A stretch of DNA of 64,000 nucleotides from JBGPTF01 sp041490445 (GTDB lineage: Bacteria > Acidobacteriota > Terriglobia > Acidiferrales > UBA7541): assembly GCA_041490445.1 (NCBI GenBank), contig JBGPTF010000001.1, positions 248,001 to 312,000 on the forward strand, in the 5' to 3' direction. Numbering within the stretch: the stretch's first letter is position 1; each line of letters starts with the position of its first letter. Positions 60,289 through 64,000 of the stretch are shown piece after piece. The notes beneath the pieces were generated by a model. The model worked only from the letters and a program-made list of their open reading frames with translations, did no database searches and was not told the DNA's origin. Made by a program: the position numbers and the translations under genes.

Positions 60289-60311
60289 ATGTATGCATAC
60301 GACGCATACAT
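60289..60311. promoter_or_regulatory. Inverted repeat, putative operator
   Basis: ATGTATGC-ATACGAC-GCATACAT: 8-bp perfect arms, 7-bp spacer, with an inner palindrome GTATGCATAC. It lies between the divergent small membrane gene and the ribbon-helix-helix-like gene, overlapping a possible start codon of the latter (60293). A self-binding site for that protein is a natural guess. Confidence 0.4.
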
Positions 60312-60724
60312 TGAAGCCCCGAAATACGCTTGTCAAGGTAAATATAGGATGCCAAAATCGCGCCGTGCCCAGTCCAAAGACCCGAAAGGAACTCAGCTAT
60401 CCATTGAGCTTTCGCGTCCCTCTCTCCCAAGTGGAGGAGATCGACAGAGCAGTCGTCAAGGAGAAGCGGAAGCGGCGTAGCGACCTGCTCGAAGCGATCT
60501 GGGAAGCAGCCTGGTCGGACTATCGGAAGAGCGGGTCACTGAGCGCCTATACCGAGGGGAAGCGTACCCGCAAGTATTCAAAAAGGGTGTCGGAGGAACT
60601 GCAAGACCAGCTCTATACCGGGCTCGAAACCATCCTTGAACGCGCGCCTTCCACCCTCATCGAAGAAGTTGCGCGAAGAATTACACAGTGGGCAGGGAAA
60701 TACGGGGAAGAAAAAGGCGATTGA
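60293..60724 (+). CDS. Ribbon-helix-helix-like DNA-binding protein
   Basis: A ~143-aa protein. The middle (residues ~40-75) reads LSFRVPLSQVEEIDRAVVKE then KRRSDLLEAIWEAAWSDY, which follows the strand-helix-helix order of CopG/Arc-type repressors. The C-terminal half is helical (ELQDQLYTGLETILERAP) and unassigned. The start is uncertain: ATG 60293 sits inside an inverted repeat, the frame is open back to 60233, and GTG 60365 would leave only the recognisable domain. RHH proteins often control toxin-antitoxin or mobile element genes, in line with this island. Confidence 0.5.
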   Translation: MHTTHTLKPRNTLVKVNIGCQNRAVPSPKTRKELSYPLSFRVPLSQVEEIDRAVVKEKRKRRSDLLEAIWEAAWSDYRKSGSLSAYTEGKRTRKYSKRVSEELQDQLYTGLETILERAPSTLIEEVARRITQWAGKYGEEKGD

Positions 60725-60732
60725 AACCCGCG

Positions 60733-60840
60733 TCACCCTGCGATCACGGCCGGCAACCCGCGAGAACGGAGGCCGTAGGGCTTGGTCAGCACCGCGGCGA
60801 TTCCCGTCGTCACGAGATTCATGTCCACTCTCTGATTCAT
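60733..60840 (-). CDS. Possible 35-codon peptide
   Basis: A short leftward frame beginning MNQRVDMNLVTTGIAAVL and ending GLPAVIAG. GGGAG lies six bases before its ATG at 60840, which is the only reason to list it. It contains a modest hydrophobic stretch and no motif. The rest of the 412-nt gap from 60725 to 61136 holds only the hicB promoter and inverted repeat. Confidence 0.2.
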   Translation of the reverse strand: MNQRVDMNLVTTGIAAVLTKPYGLRSRGLPAVIAG

Positions 60841-61071
60841 GGTCGTCTCCCTCGGTGATTCAGCGCGTCGCCGGTCGCCATCGTATCGCATGCGTCGAGG
60901 GACGACAAACGCTGTTCGCTCCGATGGCCTTCGAAAAATTGAATAGGAACGGATGTCTTGGTTCTGGAGACTGGAAGTGCTGGTGGGCTCCAGTTGATGA
61001 TCTCAGAACATTACCCGCGCCCTGTTTGCCCGCCGGATCGCGTGCTGCTGCCACGGTTTAGCTTTGTCTTG

Positions 61072-61130
61072 CCGGATTCGGCGTGAACCTCCCGAATCCG
61101 GTTGGCGTTGTCAGAGCGAAACCGTATAAT
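61072..61130 (+). promoter_or_regulatory. hicBA promoter with upstream inverted repeat
   Basis: -35 TTGGCG at 61102-61107, 17-nt spacer, -10 TATAAT at 61125-61130. The expected start point coincides with the hicB ATG at 61137, and no ribosome binding site is present, so the transcript would be leaderless. Just upstream is a perfect inverted repeat CCGGATTCGG-N10-CCGAATCCGG (61072-61101), a likely operator for HicB or a terminator of upstream transcription. Confidence 0.6.
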
Positions 61131-61136
61131 TCATCT

Positions 61137-61361
61137 ATGAAGCAGCTCACGTTACCGATCATCGTCGAGGCGGACACCGACGGCTATTTTGTTTCTTGTC
61201 CGGCGCTGCAGGGCTGTTACAGCCAGGGCGACACCTACGAAGAGGCTGTCGAAAACATTAAGGACGCCATCCGTCTGCACATCGAGGACCGCCTCGCGGA
61301 CGGCGAGGAAATCCCGGAGCGCGTCTCTGTAAGTCTCTCCACCGTCGAAATCGCCGTCTGA
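61137..61361 (+). CDS. hicB: HicB family antitoxin
   Basis: A 74-aa antitoxin. The partial RNase H fold is typical: LTLPIIVEADTDGYFVSCPA, LQGCYSQGDTYEEAVENIKD and AIRLHIEDRLADGEEIP. The C-terminal part is short and has no clear DNA-binding helix-turn-helix, so it would be the type that relies on a ribbon or partner for DNA contact. It overlaps hicA at TGATG (61359-61363). It is expressed from a promoter whose start point lies at the ATG itself. Confidence 0.9.
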   Translation: MKQLTLPIIVEADTDGYFVSCPALQGCYSQGDTYEEAVENIKDAIRLHIEDRLADGEEIPERVSVSLSTVEIAV

Positions 61362-61540
61362 TGCCCAAGCTCCCGCGCCTCACTGCCCGCCAGATCGTCG
61401 CTGCGCTCGAGAAGTCGGGTTTTTCGCTCGCGAGGCAGAGCGGCAGCCACATGATCTACAAGAATGCGGCGGGCAAACCCGTCACGGTTCTACGTCATAA
61501 ACGTGCCCTGGAAGATTCTCGTCGGCCTTGTCCTTTCTGA
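61361..61540 (+). CDS. hicA: HicA family toxin, probably with altered C terminus
   Basis: A 59-aa mRNA interferase of the dsRBD-like fold. PRLTARQIVAALEKSGFSL and RQSGSHMIYKN hold the conserved Gly-Ser-His catalytic region. After KPVTVLRHK the sequence leaves the family pattern; usual HicA ends with P-x-H then a helix with L-x-x-I-L. A shifted frame carries VPWKILVGLV, which looks like that helix, so a one-base change near 61500 may have damaged it. The end overlaps the stop region of the leftward gene at 61482. Activity is uncertain. Confidence 0.8.
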   Translation: MPKLPRLTARQIVAALEKSGFSLARQSGSHMIYKNAAGKPVTVLRHKRALEDSRRPCPF

Positions 61541-62669
61541 CGAGAGTCGGGCGAATCCAAAGTAGTTTGTGCTGGGAGTGCTGTTTTCCGAACGCCTGGT
61601 TTCTCCAGTGGCCACGACGCCAGTGCGCAAGTAGTTCGCGCCCGGTCGGCAAGCTCTCAAGCTCGCGCTCTAGGGACTCTCCGCAAAACTTGATCTTGGT
61701 ATATCCGCGTTGCATCAGCTTCTCTTGAATGCGCTGGCGCTGCTGCGGAGTCGTGGCTTGCTCCAGTTTTTTCTGGGCGGACGGTTCGGCGTATCGCGTC
61801 AGTACCTCACGGTGCAGGGAAGACAGGTAGCAAAGACCGTTTATGACGAGCCTCAGTACCTCCCGGAACACGGGGAGCCCACGAGAGTTTTGCCGGACAT
61901 GCCGCTTTTGCGCTGATTCTTCCGCTGGAGGCTGAATCAGCTCGATGCCCAACTCCCGCGCTTCCTCTTCTGCTTCGGGGTCAACTTGAGGGGGTTCCCA
62001 CTTCTCGTTGAACGAATCATCTGAGCGGAGCGTCTTTTCAAACGCATCCGCTATTGTGGAGATTGGCGGTCGGATCTGGAACGGAAAGTAATAAAAGACC
62101 TCTTTGTGAAGGATAAAGCTGGGCGGATTTTTATGGTCAACATCCTCGCCCTGGGTGGTGAGGATCACTTCCACCAGTCGGTCGCCCTTGCAGTGCGCTT
62201 CGCTGATGTATGCCCCGTCAACGTGGTGGTTCGGGTTGACCAATGACCATCGGAGCTGCGGCCCAAACCACAGGTAGCAGGAGCGATATGGAAACTTGAT
62301 CGAGTCCCACAGCACATCGTCCACATCGGTGAGCCTGAGAAGATGTGTCAGGGCTGGTGAGAAATGGAAGATATTCCGCCCCCACTCCGTCCACCTAGCG
62401 ACATGCCAGAAGAGGTTCATCTCACCCATGATGTGGTTCATGTCCAATGGGCGAATCTCCACGGGGAATCTGTCTAACTCCGGGTTCCAGAAGTCGTCTA
62501 TGAAACGGTTGTTGAGTTGTACGAAGCCAGAAGCCGGTGGGAGACCGCCACGAATGTCTAGGGTCTTGTAGTGCTCAAAGAGCGGTTTGAAGAAGCGCCG
62601 GCTGCGGAAATAACGATTGGGATGATAACGAAGTAGTGCATCATGTTCCATCTGGTGCAATTCTAACAT
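61482..62669 (-). CDS. Protein with AcrVA2-like C-terminal motif
   Basis: A 395-aa protein. Its C terminus AHWRRGHWRNQAFGKQ followed by LLWIRPTLV matches the RRGHW...W-x-x-P pattern I recall from AcrVA2, the anti-CRISPR that lowers Cas12a levels, and from many mobile-element proteins of unknown role. The centre (GLPVFREVLRLVINGLCYL) also fits that layout; the N-terminal ~200 residues are unfamiliar. Base composition is visibly AT-richer than the chromosome around it. It lies in the tRNA-Arg island, convergent with hicBA. An anti-CRISPR function is only a guess. Confidence 0.65.
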   Translation of the reverse strand: MLELHQMEHDALLRYHPNRYFRSRRFFKPLFEHYKTLDIRGGLPPASGFVQLNNRFIDDFWNPELDRFPVEIRPLDMNHIMGEMNLFWHVARWTEWGRNIFHFSPALTHLLRLTDVDDVLWDSIKFPYRSCYLWFGPQLRWSLVNPNHHVDGAYISEAHCKGDRLVEVILTTQGEDVDHKNPPSFILHKEVFYYFPFQIRPPISTIADAFEKTLRSDDSFNEKWEPPQVDPEAEEEARELGIELIQPPAEESAQKRHVRQNSRGLPVFREVLRLVINGLCYLSSLHREVLTRYAEPSAQKKLEQATTPQQRQRIQEKLMQRGYTKIKFCGESLERELESLPTGRELLAHWRRGHWRNQAFGKQHSQHKLLWIRPTLVRKDKADENLPGHVYDVEP

Positions 62670-62745
62670 GGGACCTGCTCAAGTGGCAGGCATTCTCCAT
62701 CTGCGCAGAATTGGGAAAACGTTTGGGCAACCCAGCTTAGCTCGT

Positions 62746-63036
62746 CTAACGCGACTTTGTTGGGACGATTCTGCGGGCCTTCTCGCGGCGCTTCCTATGT
62801 TTGGGAGCGAGGAGGGGCGCGAACAGTTTCGCGTCTTCTTCCGTGAGAGTGGCCCCGATTTGAGGAGGCGGCATGTCAACGATGCCACTCTTTTCCTCTA
62901 AGAACTTGATCATGCGTTCGATTTTCCGTTCAATCGAACGCAGGGACTCGCCGGGGCGCACGCTCTTGGCAATCAGTTGAGTAGCGAGTTTCAAAATTGT
63001 TGAAGTTGTTCCGAAGTCGGGATGCTTGTATTTCAT
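62746..63036 (-). CDS. Hypothetical protein of the island
   Basis: A 96-aa protein starting MKYKHPDFGTTSTILKLATQ, with a long charged helix (SLRSIERKIERMIKFLEEKS) and a basic tail ending KHRKRREKARRIVPTKSR in two parts. It might bind nucleic acid. The start ATG 63036 is at the first strongly coding residue; the frame is open 24 codons earlier. It precedes the AcrVA2-like gene on the same strand by 76 nt, so they may be one transcript. I do not recognise the family. Confidence 0.6.
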   Translation of the reverse strand: MKYKHPDFGTTSTILKLATQLIAKSVRPGESLRSIERKIERMIKFLEEKSGIVDMPPPQIGATLTEEDAKLFAPLLAPKHRKRREKARRIVPTKSR

Positions 63037-63109
63037 AATGCCTTGAATGATATCGCAGTTAGATGCGTTCCCACCAGCCATCCGGTCCCGCACCTTCGGG
63101 CACACCATT

Positions 63110-63289
63110 TGTCAAGTCAAAGCCCTCACCGCTTTCGATCATTCCGACATTTCGACGACGATGCGCTATGTGCATCCGACCCCCGCGCACAGCCAACAGG
63201 CAGCGCGGAAGTCGGAGCGGTCTAATGTGGGGCAGCCCCTCGCTATGCTCGAGATGCGGGCGGGTTCCCTACAAAAGTCCATACACTAG
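63110..63289 (+). pseudogene. Tyrosine recombinase (integrase) remnant, C-terminal end
   Basis: The frame reads HSDISTTMRYVHPTPAH, the GHS...TT..Y.H box of phage-type integrases with the catalytic Tyr at ~63167. Upstream, CQVKAL is a weak continuation and the rest of the catalytic domain (R..H box) is gone. The fragment ends 42 nt from the tRNA-Arg 3' end, as expected for an element integrated into that tRNA gene. Confidence 0.75.
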
Positions 63290-63330
63290 AGAAAGGCGAA
63301 ATGAGGTCTGTCCGCAACCTATTGAAAATC

Positions 63331-63407
63331 TGGTGGGCCTGGGGAGAGTCGAACTCCCGACACGCGGTTTAGGAAACCGCTGCTCTATCCATCTGAGCTA
63401 CAGGCCC
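63331..63407 (-). tRNA. tRNA-Arg (anticodon CCT)
   Basis: The leftward gene begins GGGCCTGTAGCTCAGATGG and ends with the encoded CCA. Acceptor arms GGGCCTG/CAGGCCC pair fully; the D arm is GCTC...GAGC; the anticodon stem GCGGT/ACCGC encloses loop TTCCTAA, giving anticodon CCT; the T arm is GGGAG-TTCGACT-CTCCC. It reads the AGG codon. Next to its 3' end is an integrase remnant. Confidence 0.98.
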
Positions 63408-63521
63408 CGTGGCGAGCGCCAATTCAGATTTGCACACTGATTGGCGGTTTGCAAGGCGGGGCGGACATCGCCGTGGGCGCCCACGGGTTTCCTTCGGCGA
63501 AAACTGAACGGCGAGTGGGGG

Positions 63522-63938
63522 CTATTCCCGGTACACCCAGCCGCCGGCGAACGACGCCGCGACGATTTCGACCAGGCCCACGCAAAGGCCAATCATCAGC
63601 AGACGGACCGGCCAAAGCTGCAGGGCGAATTGGCCGAGGCTCGGCAATGCGTAGCCGAAGATCCAGAAGGCGAACCCGGTGAGCATCGCCGTTTTCGGTC
63701 CCGCGCCGAAGCGCGGCCGCGCCGCCGCGTAGAGCCAGACAGCCGCAATGCCCACGAGAAAGCTCCAGATGACAAAGATCGGAATCGCGCTCGAAGACAT
63801 CTGATGGCCTAGAGCGCGCATGGCGGAATCCCATTCAGCGGCGAGCACCACCCCATTCGTCACCCACTCGAAAACATTGATGATCAGGCCCGCCAGCAGA
63901 CCTCCGAGAAACACTCGCCCCCAATTGATTTTTCCCAT
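63522..63938 (-). CDS. Four-span membrane protein
   Basis: A 138-aa membrane protein. Four hydrophobic segments: VFLGGLLAGLIINVFEWV, IPIFVIWSFLVGIAAVWLY, TAMLTGFAFWIFGYALPSL and VRLLMIGLCVGLVEIVAASF. A Glu (FEWV) lies in the first and another (LVEI) in the last span. AGGAGG stands six bases before the ATG. I have the impression of a conserved family in soil bacteria but know no function. Confidence 0.85.
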   Translation of the reverse strand: MGKINWGRVFLGGLLAGLIINVFEWVTNGVVLAAEWDSAMRALGHQMSSSAIPIFVIWSFLVGIAAVWLYAAARPRFGAGPKTAMLTGFAFWIFGYALPSLGQFALQLWPVRLLMIGLCVGLVEIVAASFAGGWVYRE

Positions 63939-64000
63939 CGTCGCCTCCTGAAAAAAAACGAGTCACAATGATCAGCCGCGGGCCTAGAGAGTCGAAGCTG

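Noticed and set aside
60211..60480. Alternative frame MPKSRRAQSKDPKGTQLS as a separate small gene
   Set aside because: It has an AGG before ATG 60349 but runs into shadow sequence of the ribbon-helix-helix-like frame; it may hint at a frameshift but is not supported as a gene.
59456..61071. Second att copy of the tRNA-Arg 3' end
   Set aside because: Looked for a copy of the tRNA 3' sequence (GGGGAGAGTCGAACTCCC) to the left of the island and found none.
1..64000. CRISPR arrays
   Set aside because: No regularly spaced direct repeats of 24-40 bp were seen anywhere; the only clear direct repeat is the 66-bp pair 1.4 kb apart.

Overview
The window looks like chromosomal DNA of a Gram-negative, GC-rich soil bacterium, most likely an Acidobacteriota member. 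This is inferred from gene content and style, not from a marker gene. It has lipid A genes and a TonB-like protein, many exported metallopeptidases, a plant-style fused AroD-AroE, and cloverleaf intergenic repeats of a kind I associate with acidobacterial genomes.

Layout. 0-8 kb: the end of trpD, an ABC-2 exporter, an exported M20 peptidase, then a leftward aromatic operon aroDE-trpE-trpG followed by a small Cys-rich protein gene. 8-14 kb: an exported barrel-repeat protein, AMMECR1, pgsA, a small membrane protein, hflX, a TetR regulator with two likely operators, and miaA. 13.9-18.4 kb: a tight leftward operon fabZ-lpxA-lpxI-Gfo/Idh-TonB-like-33-codon membrane peptide-miaA, whose junctions are mostly 4-nt stop/start overlaps. 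18.6-31.6 kb: hydrolases (M20, CPBP, amidohydrolase, MA-type, M1, M28), a FecR-like protein, a membrane protein bracketed by two copies of a 66-bp repeat, and a methyltransferase. 32-34 kb: a class IV aminotransferase and a pterin dehydratase.

34.2-43.9 kb is an almost complete purine catabolic cluster: guanine deaminase, three-subunit xanthine dehydrogenase, allantoinase, an allantoicase fused to OHCU decarboxylase, HIU hydrolase and urate oxidase. A convergent citrate-lyase/malate-synthase-like aldolase may use the glyoxylate released. Together these genes would take guanine to ureidoglycolate and urea. No ureidoglycolate lyase is seen. A P1/DmpA peptidase remnant follows.

44.8-50.1 kb is a leftward aspartate-family operon: threonine synthase paralogue, homoserine kinase, aspartate kinase (split by a frameshift between its catalytic and ACT parts) and a second threonine synthase. 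A clear SAM-I riboswitch precedes it. That is unexpected for a threonine operon and suggests that the first gene serves methionine synthesis from O-phosphohomoserine. aceE, an exported protein, a P-type ATPase and two FtsX/MacB permeases without an ATPase follow.

59.6-63.4 kb is a small AT-richer island next to tRNA-Arg(CCT). It holds a ribbon-helix-helix-like protein, a HicB/HicA pair (HicA probably damaged), a protein with an AcrVA2-like C-terminal motif, and the last ~60 codons of a tyrosine recombinase. A conserved small membrane protein closes the window.
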